Of a stretch of 64,000 nucleotides of DNA, positions 24,712 through 34,161 are shown one piece after another. Below the pieces are notes generated by a model, which made no database searches, had not been told where the DNA came from, and saw only the letters and a list, made by a program, of their open reading frames with translations. The stretch comes from Sporomusaceae bacterium UBA7701 (GTDB lineage Bacteria; Bacillota; Negativicutes; Sporomusales; UBA7701). Within the stretch, counting starts at the first letter, position 1. Each line of letters starts with the position of its first letter. The translations under genes were made by a program, and so were the position numbers. The stretch lies in assembly GCA_002482545.1 (NCBI GenBank), contig DLGF01000013.1:1-64000 (forward strand), in the 5' to 3' direction.

Positions 24712-26616
24712 TTGCTTCGAATCGCCCTGGGCCAGATGGAGATAATTCCCGGCCGGCCGGATATCAACAGCCGCGCGATGCTGGCCATGATCGAGGAGGC
24801 CCGCGCCGGCGCGGCCCATATGGTAGTGTTTCCCGAAATGGCCATTCCGGGCTATCTTCTCGGAGATACCTGGGAACAGCAGGCCTTCCTCCGGGATTGC
24901 GAGGAATACGGTCGCCGCATTGTCGCCGCTTCGGCGGGACTGTGTGTCGTATTCGGCAACGTCGGGCTGGACTGGAATAGAACGGGTGACGACGGCAGAG
25001 TGCGAAAATACAATGCCTTTTTTGTTGCCCAAAACGGCCGCCTCTGGGCCGGCGACCATTTCCCCTATCCGTTCCGGATCAAAACGCTCCTCCCCAATTA
25101 CCGCGAGTTTGACGACACCCGCCATTTTTACAGCCTGCGCAAGCTGGCCGCCGACCTGGGCCGCGACATCGGGGAACTCCTGCAGCCCGTCTGCGTCGAA
25201 GTCGGCGGCCGCCCGCTCCGCATCGGCAGCCTCATCTGCGAAGACGGCTGGTATGACGATTATTCCCTCAACCCGGTCGCCGAAATCGCCGCCAAGGGAC
25301 CGGTCGACCTCTTGATCAATATCTCCAGCTCTCCCTTCACCCTCGGCAAGCAGGGCAAACGCCACCGGGTCTTCGGCAAAAGTGCCCGGGAAACCGGCGC
25401 CCCGTTAGTTTATGTCAACAATGTCGGTGTGCAGAACAACGGTAAGACCGTCTACACCTTCGACGGGGCAAGCACAGTCTATAACCGTCGCGGACAAATT
25501 GTGGCCAGTTGCCCGGCCTTTGAGCCGTCGCTCCGCTTTCTCGACCTTGCCCTGAGCGGCGGAGACAGCCAGGAAGCCGCCCTGCCGCCGGAAGACCAGT
25601 CCATGGCGACCATTTATCAGGCTCTCAGTTATGGCGCGGCGAATTTTCTGAAACAGATCGGCATGGAGCGCGTTGTCATCGGCGCGTCGGGCGGCATCGA
25701 CTCGGCGGTAAGCGCCGCCCTTTATGCCAGTATTCTCGGGCCGGAGAACGTACTGCTCGCCAACCTGCCCAGCGTCTATAATTCGGCGACCACCAAAAGC
25801 CTGGCCGACGACTTGGCCAAACGTCTCGGCTGTCTTTATACCGTCGTGCCGATTCAGGAATCGGTCGATCACACCATCCGCCAGCTAAACGGCGCGCCGG
25901 TGGTCAATCGCGCGACCGGCGGCCAGTCGAACCTGTCGGTCACGCCCTTCATCACCGAAAATATCCAGGCCCGCGACCGCTCGGCCAGGGTGCTGGCCGG
26001 ACTGGCCGCAGCCTTTGGCGGCGGGTTCACCTGCAATGCCAATAAGAGCGAGACGACGGTGGGATATTCCACTCTCTACGGCGATCAGGCCGGCTTTCTC
26101 GCCGTCCTGGCCGATCTTTGGAAACATCAGGTGTATGCGTTGGGCCGCCATCTCAATGAACAGGTCTTTCATTCGGAGATTATTCCCCAGGGGGTCTTCA
26201 CCCTGACGCCCAGCGCCGAATTGTCAACCGAGCAGAATGTCGACGAGGGAAAAGGCGATCCCCTCATCTACCCCTATCATGACTACCTCTTCCGGTCCTT
26301 TATGGAGTGGTGGAACCGGGCTACCCCGGAAGACCTGCTCGGCTGGTACGCCTCCGGCGAGCTGGAAGCCAAACTGGGCTGCGAACCCGGGTTGGTGTCA
26401 AAGCTTTTCCCCGGTCCGGCGCACTTCATCGCCGATCTCGAAAAGTGGTGGAAGCTTTACAGCGGCATGGGGGTCGCCAAAAGGATCCAGGCTCCTCCCG
26501 TCCTCGCCGTAAGCCGGCGGGCCTACGGCTTCGACCATCGCGAAGCCCAGAATTCCCCTTATTTCACGGCCCGGTATTGCGACTTGAAGGAGCGGCTGCT
26601 GGCCGCCAACCGATAG
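24712..26616 (+). CDS. nadE: Glutamine-dependent NAD(+) synthase
   Basis: A 634-residue bifunctional enzyme. The N-terminal half is a nitrilase-type glutaminase: FPEMAIPGY (catalytic Glu) near residue 45 and LICEDGWY (catalytic Cys) near residue 173. The C-terminal half is NAD synthetase with the ATP-pyrophosphatase loop GASGGIDSA near residue 325 and NKSETTVGY. Together they convert nicotinate adenine dinucleotide to NAD using glutamine. TTG 24712 is preferred because AGGAAGG then lies 6-9 nt upstream; GTG 24703 would leave almost no spacing. A radical SAM gene follows 20 bp later in the same operon. Confidence 0.9.
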   Translation: MLRIALGQMEIIPGRPDINSRAMLAMIEEARAGAAHMVVFPEMAIPGYLLGDTWEQQAFLRDCEEYGRRIVAASAGLCVVFGNVGLDWNRTGDDGRVRKYNAFFVAQNGRLWAGDHFPYPFRIKTLLPNYREFDDTRHFYSLRKLAADLGRDIGELLQPVCVEVGGRPLRIGSLICEDGWYDDYSLNPVAEIAAKGPVDLLINISSSPFTLGKQGKRHRVFGKSARETGAPLVYVNNVGVQNNGKTVYTFDGASTVYNRRGQIVASCPAFEPSLRFLDLALSGGDSQEAALPPEDQSMATIYQALSYGAANFLKQIGMERVVIGASGGIDSAVSAALYASILGPENVLLANLPSVYNSATTKSLADDLAKRLGCLYTVVPIQESVDHTIRQLNGAPVVNRATGGQSNLSVTPFITENIQARDRSARVLAGLAAAFGGGFTCNANKSETTVGYSTLYGDQAGFLAVLADLWKHQVYALGRHLNEQVFHSEIIPQGVFTLTPSAELSTEQNVDEGKGDPLIYPYHDYLFRSFMEWWNRATPEDLLGWYASGELEAKLGCEPGLVSKLFPGPAHFIADLEKWWKLYSGMGVAKRIQAPPVLAVSRRAYGFDHREAQNSPYFTARYCDLKERLLAANR

Positions 26617-26636
26617 CCTAACCGATCAGGAGGAAA

Positions 26637-27530
26637 ATGATGTATTGCGATAACGCTGAAGGCATGGTCTTCCGCCCGCCCAGCGAGGCCAACAGCTTTA
26701 TTCTCCGGGCCACCGTCGGCTGCTCGCATAATGCTTGCGCCTTCTGCAGCATGTATCGCGGCGTCCGGTTTCGCATCCGCCCTCAGGAAGAACTGGCGGG
26801 GATCATCCACGAAGCGTCCCGCCGCTGGCCGGAAATCCGCCGGGTCTTTTTAGGCGACGGCAACGCCCTTGTTCTCCCGGCCGAACAACTGCTGCACATT
26901 CTGGACATGCTCCGCCGGTCCTTCCCCAAACTATCCCGGGTCACCTGCTACGGCGGTCCCCGGGATATTCTGAACAAAACGCCGGAAGAGCTGGCAGCGC
27001 TCCGGCAGGCCGGGCTTCAGATCATCTACCTCGGTATCGAAAGCGGAGACGACGAAGTGCTCCGGGCCATCGGCAAAGGCGTTGATTCCGCCGCGATGAT
27101 TGCCGCCGGGCAAAAAGTCATGGCGTCCGGCATCAAGCTGTCCGCCATGGTCATTCTCGGGCTTGGCGGCAAAGCGCGCAGCCGGGAGCATGCCCTGAAC
27201 ACCGCCAGGACAGTCAGCGCCATCAGTCCGACCATGCTGAGCGCTCTCACCCTCATGCTGCATAAGGGAACACCCCTCCGGCAGGCGGCCGACCGCGGCG
27301 AGTTCAGCCCGCTGTCCCCGCTGGAGCTCCTGCAGGAACTCCAACTCCTGATTGAGCACTGTGAGGTCGCCAGCCCTTGTATTTTCCGGAGCAACCATGT
27401 GTCGAATCTGTTGCCCCTTGCCGGCACACTGCCCCAGGACAAGGCGGCCCTTCTCGGCGATATCGGCGAGATGCTTGAGATCTGCCGGGACAGGACGCTC
27501 CCCAGTTACAACGACACCGGCGCGTTCTGA
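26637..27530 (+). CDS. Radical SAM protein, C-x4-C-x2-C type
   Basis: A 297-residue radical SAM protein. The cluster ligands read CSHNACAFCSMY near residue 31, with four residues between the first two cysteines instead of the usual three. Downstream features are VFLGDGNALVLP, the SAM-contact region IIYLGIESGDDEVL and SAMVILGLGG. The family is widespread in anaerobes and not characterised. It begins with AGGAGG at good spacing, 20 bp after nadE. Confidence 0.8.
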   Translation: MMYCDNAEGMVFRPPSEANSFILRATVGCSHNACAFCSMYRGVRFRIRPQEELAGIIHEASRRWPEIRRVFLGDGNALVLPAEQLLHILDMLRRSFPKLSRVTCYGGPRDILNKTPEELAALRQAGLQIIYLGIESGDDEVLRAIGKGVDSAAMIAAGQKVMASGIKLSAMVILGLGGKARSREHALNTARTVSAISPTMLSALTLMLHKGTPLRQAADRGEFSPLSPLELLQELQLLIEHCEVASPCIFRSNHVSNLLPLAGTLPQDKAALLGDIGEMLEICRDRTLPSYNDTGAF

Positions 27531-27644
27531 CGGCTTGGCCGGAACATAAAACCGCCGCGCCCCTTTTTCAAGCGCGCGCGGCTTCCCTTTACTCACGTTA
27601 TCCTCCTGATCCATCATCAATAAGCATCAGGGGAAACCCTTCTA

Positions 27645-27688
27645 AATAAGACGCAAAGCGGCCGATTTCGGCCGCTTTGCGTCTTATT
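27645..27688. terminator. Bidirectional terminator, 20-bp perfect stem
   Basis: Twenty bases (27645-27664) are exactly complementary to 27669-27688 around an ATTT loop. It separates the converging radical SAM gene and the oligopeptide-binding gene; T-rich ends appear on both strands (TCTTATTT). Confidence 0.9.
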
Positions 27689-27695
27689 TCCGGAT

Positions 27696-29315
27696 TTACT
27701 TCTTGTCGATATAGGCTTCGCGCAGATACAAGGAGCCCAGGCCGTCGAGGAAATAGCCTTTTACATACGGCTTGGCCATGTGTTTCTGCATCATGAAATA
27801 AATGGGGATGATCGGCATATCGTCCATGAGGACCTTTTCGGCGTCATGCATGAGCTGAATGCGCTTCTGGGAGTCGGCCGTCTTCTGAGCTTCCCTCACC
27901 AGGCGGTCATACTCGGGATCCTGCCACTCGGAGTTGTTGTTCGGGTTGCCGCCCAGCATCGTTTCCATAGCCGTCATCGGGTCGAGATAGTCGCCGATCC
28001 AGCCGCGGCGGACCAGGTCGAAGTCGCGTTTGGCGCGGGCCTGCAAATAGACCTTCCATTCCTGGTTCTGCAGCTTCAGAGTGATGCCCAGGTTTTTCTT
28101 CCACATCTCCTGCAAGGCCTCGGCGATTTGCTTGTGCTGCTCGTCGGTATTGAACAGAAGGGTCATTTCCGGGAAGCCCTTGCCGTCCGGATAGCCGGCT
28201 TCAGCCAGCAGCTTCCTGGCGGTCTCCACGTCGTTGTTCTTGAAGAAGTCGCCGCCGACTTTGCGGAATTCACTGCCGGCCGCCACATCGGGCAAGCCGA
28301 GCGGCACCCAGGCCATCGCCGGCTGTTCGCCGCTCTTGACCAGCGTGTCGATGATGGCGGTGCGGTCGATGGCCAGGGCCAGCGCTTTGCGCACTTTCAC
28401 GTTATCCAGCGGCGGGCGCTTGCAGTTTATCACATAATGGTAATGGCCCACGTACGGAGTGACCTGAAGCTTGCCCTCCTTGATGAGGCGGGGCATTTCG
28501 CTCGCCGGAGGATTGGGCGCGGTCGTCAGATCAACCTGGTTATTTTCGAACATATTGAGCAGCGTAGTTCCCTGATCGACAATCAGGAATTCCACTTTTT
28601 CCAGCTTGACGACGTCTTTTTGCCAGTAGTTCTCGTTTTTGGCGAACTCAAGCTTGCTGTTGTGCGCCCAGGCGGTCAGCTTGAAGGGGCCGTTGCCGAT
28701 CAGGGTCTTGGGATCGCCGGCCCATTTTTCGTTGGCGGTCACGACTTTTTTGTTGACCGGGAAGTAAGTGGGGAAAGTGGTCAGAAACAAGAAATAGGGA
28801 GTGGGCTTTTCCAGGGTCACTTCAAGGGTGCGGTCGTCCAACGCTTTGACGCCCACTTCGTCGGCTGTGACCTTTTTCTTGTTGTAGGCCTCGCCGTTCT
28901 TCAGCGGGAAAAGCTGCTCGGCATAGCGGCTCGCCAGTTCAGGGCTGAGCGCCGACTTCCAGGCGAACTCGAAGTCCTGGGCGGTCACCGGATCGCCGTT
29001 CGACCATTTGGCGTTGGCTCTCAGGGTAAATTTGTATTTCATTCCATCGGGAGAAACCTCCCATTTCTCCGCGGCACCTGGTACGATTTCGCCTTTGCTG
29101 CTTTGATTGCATAAGCCTTCAAACACTTGCTTCAGCACTTGCATCTCCGGCAAGCCGATCGCCAGCCGCGGATCGAGCGTCTCCGGCTCCGCCCCCGCGC
29201 TGACCCGCAGCACCTGGGATGTAGCCGGCGCAGTGGTGCCGCCGCCGCAGCCGGCTACGAGACTGGCCGCAAAAATGAGGGAAAGGAGTAGAGCACAGGT
29301 CTTTTTCCAGTTCAT
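27696..29315 (-). CDS. Oligopeptide-binding lipoprotein (OppA/DppE family)
   Basis: A 539-residue extracytoplasmic solute-binding protein of ABC transporter family 5. It has a lipoprotein signal: MNWKKTCALLLSLIFAASLVAGC with the lipobox LVAGC. The family signature region follows (GNGPFKLTAW, AIDRTAIIDTL, and GWIGDYLDPMTAM). Its ligand is probably a short peptide. No permease or ATPase gene for it is nearby, so it is an orphan here. ATG 29315 is 7 nt after GGAGG. About 230 bp between its start and the terminator at 29485 hold no gene. Confidence 0.9.
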   Translation of the reverse strand: MNWKKTCALLLSLIFAASLVAGCGGGTTAPATSQVLRVSAGAEPETLDPRLAIGLPEMQVLKQVFEGLCNQSSKGEIVPGAAEKWEVSPDGMKYKFTLRANAKWSNGDPVTAQDFEFAWKSALSPELASRYAEQLFPLKNGEAYNKKKVTADEVGVKALDDRTLEVTLEKPTPYFLFLTTFPTYFPVNKKVVTANEKWAGDPKTLIGNGPFKLTAWAHNSKLEFAKNENYWQKDVVKLEKVEFLIVDQGTTLLNMFENNQVDLTTAPNPPASEMPRLIKEGKLQVTPYVGHYHYVINCKRPPLDNVKVRKALALAIDRTAIIDTLVKSGEQPAMAWVPLGLPDVAAGSEFRKVGGDFFKNNDVETARKLLAEAGYPDGKGFPEMTLLFNTDEQHKQIAEALQEMWKKNLGITLKLQNQEWKVYLQARAKRDFDLVRRGWIGDYLDPMTAMETMLGGNPNNNSEWQDPEYDRLVREAQKTADSQKRIQLMHDAEKVLMDDMPIIPIYFMMQKHMAKPYVKGYFLDGLGSLYLREAYIDKK

Positions 29316-29484
29316 TAGCATACCTCCAAGAAAGCATAATGTATTTTTATTCGGTCATAAATTCCTGATTCCTCCATAATTCCATAAAAAATTACATATT
29401 GTATCGCACCAATAGACACAGTTGACGTATATCCACGGCAGCCACACAGCCGCCGGCCAAGTATCCCTTAGCCGCCGGCAAAAA

Positions 29485-29529
29485 ACACCCTTGCGACCGG
29501 CTTGATTCAAGCCCAGTGCACAAGGGTGT
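29485..29529 (-). terminator. Terminator of the zinc-ribbon membrane protein gene
   Basis: Minus strand: ACACCCTTG/CAAGGGTGT outer stem with an inner GGCTTG/CAAGCC hairpin, followed by TTTTT. Confidence 0.8.
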
Positions 29530-29544
29530 CCCGCTATAACTATA

Positions 29545-29913
29545 TTATCTTCTCAGCAGGCGAAGAATCAGCCAGGCAAGGCTTACACCGGCGATGACGA
29601 AAAACGCCAGGGGAAGAACGACAAAGACAAGCACTCCGAGCACCAGCATAATAAGGAGCTTGGTCCAGATCCCCATTCCCGAGCCGAAGGATATCTGGCG
29701 GACATAGATCCGCTGTCGTGGTTCCCGGCCGTCGTATCGGTAACCTTCTTCTTGTTCGGCCCGCTTTGCCGCTTCGTTGTCCAGCGGCATTCCCCGGAAG
29801 TCTTCTTCTTGCTCCTCAGGCGTCAGAATCTGCACCTCCTGAGCTGGTTCCGGCCGGCAGGAGGGGCATTTTTCCTCCCTGCCGAGTTCGCGGCCGCAGA
29901 TAGCACATTTCAT
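29545..29913 (-). CDS. Zinc-ribbon membrane protein
   Basis: A 122-residue protein. The N-terminus is a zinc ribbon (CAICGRELGREEKCPSC, residues 3-19), followed by an acidic linker (ILTPEEQEEDF). The C-terminus has one or two transmembrane segments (LLIMLVLGVLVFVVLPLAFF then VSLAWLILRLL). The function is unknown. It starts 14 bp after the stop of the 504-residue gene with a strong ribosome binding site and is probably cotranscribed with it, which hints at a shared role. Confidence 0.75.
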   Translation of the reverse strand: MKCAICGRELGREEKCPSCRPEPAQEVQILTPEEQEEDFRGMPLDNEAAKRAEQEEGYRYDGREPRQRIYVRQISFGSGMGIWTKLLIMLVLGVLVFVVLPLAFFVIAGVSLAWLILRLLRR

Positions 29914-29927
29914 GATGCTCCCCCTCC

Positions 29928-31442
29928 TCAAAAGGTGAACAAAGAATAAATCAGCCCTTCTTCATTTAAATAGCGCGGATCATATTTGGCCAATTCCAGC
30001 GTCTTGAAGATTTTGTCCCGGTTGGCGTACACGCTGGAGGTCGATACTTCGAAATCCGCGGCCAGTTGTTCGGCGGATATTCCCTGGGGAAAGTTGATGT
30101 GGGCATAGGCGTAGATAATGGCCGCCGCCCAAGCGCCGGGCTTTCGCACCGCAACCCCGGCCAACTGGAAAAAGTCGTGCCACAGCCGTTCGGCCAGGTG
30201 GCGATCATGCAAGGAAAAGCCATAATCCGGCATTTGAACAAGCAGGTCGCTTACCCGGCGGTCAGGTTCCCGCTTGCCTTCCACCCACGGGAAGTCCCGG
30301 TCCAGCTGGTCAAAGGGCGTAACATTGACCTTGGCCAGCGTAACGAAGGCATCGACCGTATGACGGAAGGCCAGGGCATGCCGGGCGAAAAAGTCGTCCC
30401 AGGTCGCTCCCGGGTTCTGGATTTCGAAAATCGCCTTTTGCCTGACCCCCTCTTCCCGGATCCGGCGGCGAAGATTGGGGCTGACCTCCACGCTGGTGAT
30501 ATAGTTGACCATGACGGTGTCTTTGGCAAAAACATGGCCGAAGAACAGCATCCGTTTCATGACCTTGTACTCAAACTCGGGGTACGGCAGACGGAATTTT
30601 TCGTCCGTAAACAGGTTGGCGCATTCCACCCAGTCCTCGTTCACAACGCGATGCACGGTAAATACGGTGAACCTGGCTTCCCGCAGGTCACCGAGCAGTT
30701 GCCGCTCCTCACCCGTAAATCCGCCCGGGTACCTCTCGGCAAAATGTTTGAGCGGCGTCTCGTCCAGGCTCAAGAGGCGATAATCAAACAAAAAATAATC
30801 CCAGAACTCCTGCCAGAACAGATTAAACTCGCCCGGCTCAGGGTCCGGAATGGAATTGACCGGCCCCGCAAACAGAAAAAGGGCCCGCTGAAAATCATCG
30901 TTGAATTCTTTGCGCTGAAAAAATTCGCCCAGCTTGACCATGAGCTGATCGATAATCTCGCCGATAATCTGACTGAGTTCCTCCGTAAGAGCGCTCCCGG
31001 CTCCGCCCAGCAGCATCCCGCTGTCGATGTCCAGCTTGATGCGCTTGCCTCCGGCAATCTCCCGGGCCGCCAGCTCCAGCTCGGTCGTATCCGCCACAAC
31101 CTTTTTCTGGGTCAAATAGCGGTAAAAATCAACCAGAACGGCAAAAAAACGCCGGACAGGCTTGAGAGTTGCCTTGAAACCCTTGACATGGGCGGTGAGC
31201 CAGCGAATGACTTGGCCGTATTCCTGGTAAGGGATATCCTCCAGATCGTCCGCCTCATTATCGCCCAAATATAACAGGAACATCCGCAGGTTGTTCCAAT
31301 AGTCCCTGAGTTCTTCATCGGTTGCGCCGTCCCAGGCCTTCAGCCGGAGAAACCCCTCCACCCAATCCTGCCTCACGGCCGGCTGCCCGGTAATTTCCGC
31401 TTCGAAGAACCGGTGCACCTCGTCATACACATTTCGTATCAA
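29928..31442 (-). CDS. Unclassified 504-aa protein with C-terminal HTH-like region
   Basis: I do not recognise this protein. The TTG at 31442 is chosen because AAGGAG lies 9 nt upstream and no ATG fits; an in-frame upstream stretch is Arg-rich and unlikely. The first 110 residues are helical and look like an integrase-type core-binding fold (WNNLRMFLLYLGDN, RRFFAVLVDFYRYL). The middle is mixed, with many aromatic residues. The last 70 residues (GAWAAAIIYAYAHIN then ISAEQLAADFEVSTSSVY) resemble a cyclin-like or helix-turn-helix unit as in TFIIB-like proteins. A TATAAT -10 box sits at 31546-31551. It may be a regulator, but this is a guess. Confidence 0.6.
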   Translation of the reverse strand: MIRNVYDEVHRFFEAEITGQPAVRQDWVEGFLRLKAWDGATDEELRDYWNNLRMFLLYLGDNEADDLEDIPYQEYGQVIRWLTAHVKGFKATLKPVRRFFAVLVDFYRYLTQKKVVADTTELELAAREIAGGKRIKLDIDSGMLLGGAGSALTEELSQIIGEIIDQLMVKLGEFFQRKEFNDDFQRALFLFAGPVNSIPDPEPGEFNLFWQEFWDYFLFDYRLLSLDETPLKHFAERYPGGFTGEERQLLGDLREARFTVFTVHRVVNEDWVECANLFTDEKFRLPYPEFEYKVMKRMLFFGHVFAKDTVMVNYITSVEVSPNLRRRIREEGVRQKAIFEIQNPGATWDDFFARHALAFRHTVDAFVTLAKVNVTPFDQLDRDFPWVEGKREPDRRVSDLLVQMPDYGFSLHDRHLAERLWHDFFQLAGVAVRKPGAWAAAIIYAYAHINFPQGISAEQLAADFEVSTSSVYANRDKIFKTLELAKYDPRYLNEEGLIYSLFTF

Positions 31443-31678
31443 AGCTGGCGTCTCCTTAGAACATACTTGGCTTTCGCCGGGACTTCCGCTCCGGCGGAGC
31501 CGGCTGCGGCAAGCCCGACGCAATTTATAAGCACTTACGGCTTACATTATATCATTTTTGCTGTAGGGACACCACCATAAAGCCCCGCGCCGGGCAAGGG
31601 CAATATTTGCCGCAATACGCTCAGGCGGCCGCGTGCCCGGAACAGCGGGCGGACTGCGCCCCCAGACCCGCAGTTATA

Positions 31679-31713
31679 CGAAGAGTACCCGGACATTGTC
31701 CGGGTACTCTTCG
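31679..31713 (-). terminator. Hairpin after hcp
   Basis: A 15-17 bp nearly perfect hairpin (CGAAGAGTACCCGGACA and its complement) 12 bp after the hcp stop. The following bases are not T-rich, so termination is likely but not certain. Confidence 0.6.
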
Positions 31714-31724
31714 GGTACCTGAGT

Positions 31725-33290
31725 TTAGCCAAGAATGGCTTTGAGGTCTTCTTCCGGGGTGCTGATCGGCCTCAGGCCGAATTTTTCGACCAGAATATTC
31801 AGGACGTTTCCGGACAAGAATGCCGGCAGGGACGGACCGATATAGATGTTCTTGATGCCGAGGGCCAGCAGGGTCAGCAGGATGCAAACCGCTTTTTGCT
31901 CGTACCAGGAAAGCACCAGAGTGAGCGGCAGGTCGTTGACGCCGCACTGGAAGGCGTCAGCCAGGGCAACGGCGACCTGGATGGCCGAATAGGCGTCGTT
32001 GCATTGTCCCATATCCAACAGGCGGGGGATGCCGCCGATCTCGCCGAGATCAAGATCATTGAAGCGGTATTTGCCGCAGGCCAGCGTGAGCACGACCGTG
32101 TCCTTCGGAGTCTGCTCCACGAAGCGGGTATAGTAGTTGCGGCCGGGCTTGGCGCCGTCGCAGCCGCCGACCAGGAAGAAATGCTTGATGGCCCCGGCTT
32201 TGACGGCGTCGATGACGGTGCCGGCAACTCCCATGACGGTATTGCGGGCGAAGCCGGTGGTGAGCTGGCTGCCGCCGTTGATGCCGGTGAACTTCTGATC
32301 TTCTTTGTAACCGCCGAGCTTGAGGGCTTTCTCGATGACCGGAGTGAAGTCCTTCTTGCCGTTAACGGCGGGAATGTGCGTAAGTCCGGGGTAGCCGACG
32401 ACATCAGTGGTGTAGACGCGGTCGGAGTAGGAAGGCCGCGGCGTCATCAGGCAGTTGGTGGTAAAGAGAATGGGGGCGGGGATATTGTCCAATTCTTTCT
32501 GCTGGTTCTGCCAGGCGGTGCCGAAGTTGCCCTTGAGCTGGGAGTATTTCTTCAGTGCGGGATAGGCATGGGCGGGCAGCATTTCGCCATGGGTGTAGAT
32601 ATTGACGCCTTTCCCCTCGGTCTGCTCCAGCAGTTGTTTCAGGTCATGGAGGTCGTGGCCGCTGATGACGATGAACGGACCTTTTTCCACCAGGGTGGGC
32701 ACGGTGGTCGGAACGGGATGGCCGTAGGCCGAGGTGTTGGCTTCATCCAACAGGGCCATGCATTTCAGGTTGGCCTGGCCGAACTCCATCAGGAGCCCCA
32801 GCCATTCCTCCGCGCCGTGATCTTCGCCGAGCGCCCGCAGCCCTTTGTAGAACCAGGCGGTAACTTCGGCATCCTCCTTGCCGAGGATCGACGCGTGCCA
32901 AGCGTAGGCCGCCATGCCCCGCAGGCCCAGCAGCAGGGTCGACCGCAGGGAAACGATATCTTCGTTGCCGGTCCAGAGACCGGTGGCCGGGAAATCTTTG
33001 GCGGAGCTGTCGAGTTTGGTCTTTTCGGCCCGCACCGCCCGGATGAGTTCGTCAATGCGGACCGGGTCGAAGTTGACGTTGGTGACGGTGGCGAACAGTC
33101 CCTGCAGCACCAGGTGGTCGGCCGTTTTGCCGGGCGCTTGGGCGGCGGCGGCACGGGCCAGGCCGATGAGCGCGCCGGTCAGTTCATCCTGTTTGTTGGC
33201 GACTTCGGGCTTTTTGCCGCACACGCCTATCTGGGTGCAACCCTTGCCGCCGGCGGTTTGTTCACATTGGAAACAGAACATTTCACTCAT
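31725..33290 (-). CDS. hcp: Hydroxylamine reductase (hybrid-cluster protein)
   Basis: A 521-residue Hcp. The N-terminal iron-sulfur ligands are in FCFQCEQTAGGKGCTQIGVC, residues 5-24. Hybrid-cluster region features include GHDLHDL, NCLMTPRPSY and the C-terminal SWYEQKAV. Hcp reduces hydroxylamine and nitric oxide and protects anaerobes from nitrosative stress. It is followed upstream in the same direction by a ferredoxin-type gene (51 bp gap), so the transcript order is ferredoxin then hcp. Regulation by the divergent Crp/Fnr protein is likely. Confidence 0.95.
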   Translation of the reverse strand: MSEMFCFQCEQTAGGKGCTQIGVCGKKPEVANKQDELTGALIGLARAAAAQAPGKTADHLVLQGLFATVTNVNFDPVRIDELIRAVRAEKTKLDSSAKDFPATGLWTGNEDIVSLRSTLLLGLRGMAAYAWHASILGKEDAEVTAWFYKGLRALGEDHGAEEWLGLLMEFGQANLKCMALLDEANTSAYGHPVPTTVPTLVEKGPFIVISGHDLHDLKQLLEQTEGKGVNIYTHGEMLPAHAYPALKKYSQLKGNFGTAWQNQQKELDNIPAPILFTTNCLMTPRPSYSDRVYTTDVVGYPGLTHIPAVNGKKDFTPVIEKALKLGGYKEDQKFTGINGGSQLTTGFARNTVMGVAGTVIDAVKAGAIKHFFLVGGCDGAKPGRNYYTRFVEQTPKDTVVLTLACGKYRFNDLDLGEIGGIPRLLDMGQCNDAYSAIQVAVALADAFQCGVNDLPLTLVLSWYEQKAVCILLTLLALGIKNIYIGPSLPAFLSGNVLNILVEKFGLRPISTPEEDLKAILG

Positions 33291-33341
33291 TTGAAATACC
33301 CTCCATTTATTTTTGATTTGCTTGGGGCAAAAGACCGCAGG

Positions 33342-34055
33342 TTAATCTTCGCGGACGGTGCCGTCGGTGCCGATGACCACCACGCGCCAGGGGATGAGCT
33401 TGCCGCTTTGGAGCAGCGCCTCCTTGACAGCGCTCACGATACCGCCGCAGCAGGGCACTTCCATCCGGACGACGGTCAGGCTCTTGATGTCGTGGGTCCG
33501 CAAGATTTCGGCGAGTTTGCCGGCATAATTGATGTCGTCGAGCTTGGGACAGCCGATCAAGGTGATTTTATTGCGCATGAAGTCGGCGTGCATATTCGCG
33601 TAGGCGTAAGCCGTGCAGTCGGCCGCCACCAGCAGGTGGGCGCCGTCAAAATAGGGGGCGTTCGCCGGCACCAGTTTGATCTGGCAAGGCCACTGGCGAA
33701 GCTGGGAGACGGACGGAACGGCTGCGGCGGGCGCATTTTCGCTTTCGCGGGCAATGAGACCGGCCCTTGAACCGGGACAGCCCTGCGGCCTGGTCGCCGG
33801 CTGAGACTCAGCGGTTCTGGCGGCCATAATTTTTTTGACTTCTTCTTCATCGAAGTCTGCCGCTTCGCGCTCGACGATGTTGATGGCGCCGGTGGGACAT
33901 TCCGGCAGGCAGGCCCCGAGACCGTCGCAGTAGGAATCGGAGATCAATTCGGCCTTTCCGTCCACGAGCTTCAAGGCTCCCTCGTGGCAGGCGCCGATAC
34001 AGAGTCCGCAGCCATTGCATTTATCCCGGTCGATGGAAACGATTTTCCTGAGCAT
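33342..34055 (-). CDS. Ferredoxin-type partner of Hcp
   Basis: A 237-residue protein with two [4Fe-4S] clusters near the N-terminus: CNGCGLCIGACHEGAL at residue 12 and CDGLGACLPECPTGAI at residue 43. A second half (after residue 115) contains CTAYAYANMHADFM and a CCGG motif near residue 205. It is the usual electron-transfer partner encoded with hcp in Firmicutes. The start is ATG 34055 with a GAGGGTTT ribosome binding site. It is the first gene of the hcp transcript, facing the Crp/Fnr gene. Confidence 0.85.
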   Translation of the reverse strand: MLRKIVSIDRDKCNGCGLCIGACHEGALKLVDGKAELISDSYCDGLGACLPECPTGAINIVEREAADFDEEEVKKIMAARTAESQPATRPQGCPGSRAGLIARESENAPAAAVPSVSQLRQWPCQIKLVPANAPYFDGAHLLVAADCTAYAYANMHADFMRNKITLIGCPKLDDINYAGKLAEILRTHDIKSLTVVRMEVPCCGGIVSAVKEALLQSGKLIPWRVVVIGTDGTVRED

Positions 34056-34097
34056 ATTTAAACCCTCCTCACAGGTATTGCTTGTTTATTTCAACCT

Positions 34098-34112
34098 CAT
34101 TGTAATACAATG
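34098..34112. promoter_or_regulatory. Palindromic operator between hcp operon and its regulator
   Basis: CATTGTA (34098-34104) and TACAATG (34106-34112) form a perfect palindrome around one base, in the 106-bp gap between the two divergent starts. This is the expected kind of site for a Crp/Fnr-type HcpR regulator. A second inverted repeat GGTAGC/GCTACC is at 34126-34141. Confidence 0.55.
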
Positions 34113-34161
34113 AAAATAAAAAATCGGTAGCCGTAGCTACCAAAATGCGAGGCTGATAAAA

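Noticed and set aside
27780..29114. 444-codon plus-strand frame opposite the oligopeptide-binding gene
   Set aside because: Antisense shadow of a high-GC gene; the real frame has a lipobox and family motifs.
31896..33770. 624-codon plus-strand frame opposite hcp and the ferredoxin gene
   Set aside because: Antisense to hcp with clear cysteine motifs; it has no start signal and resembles no known protein.
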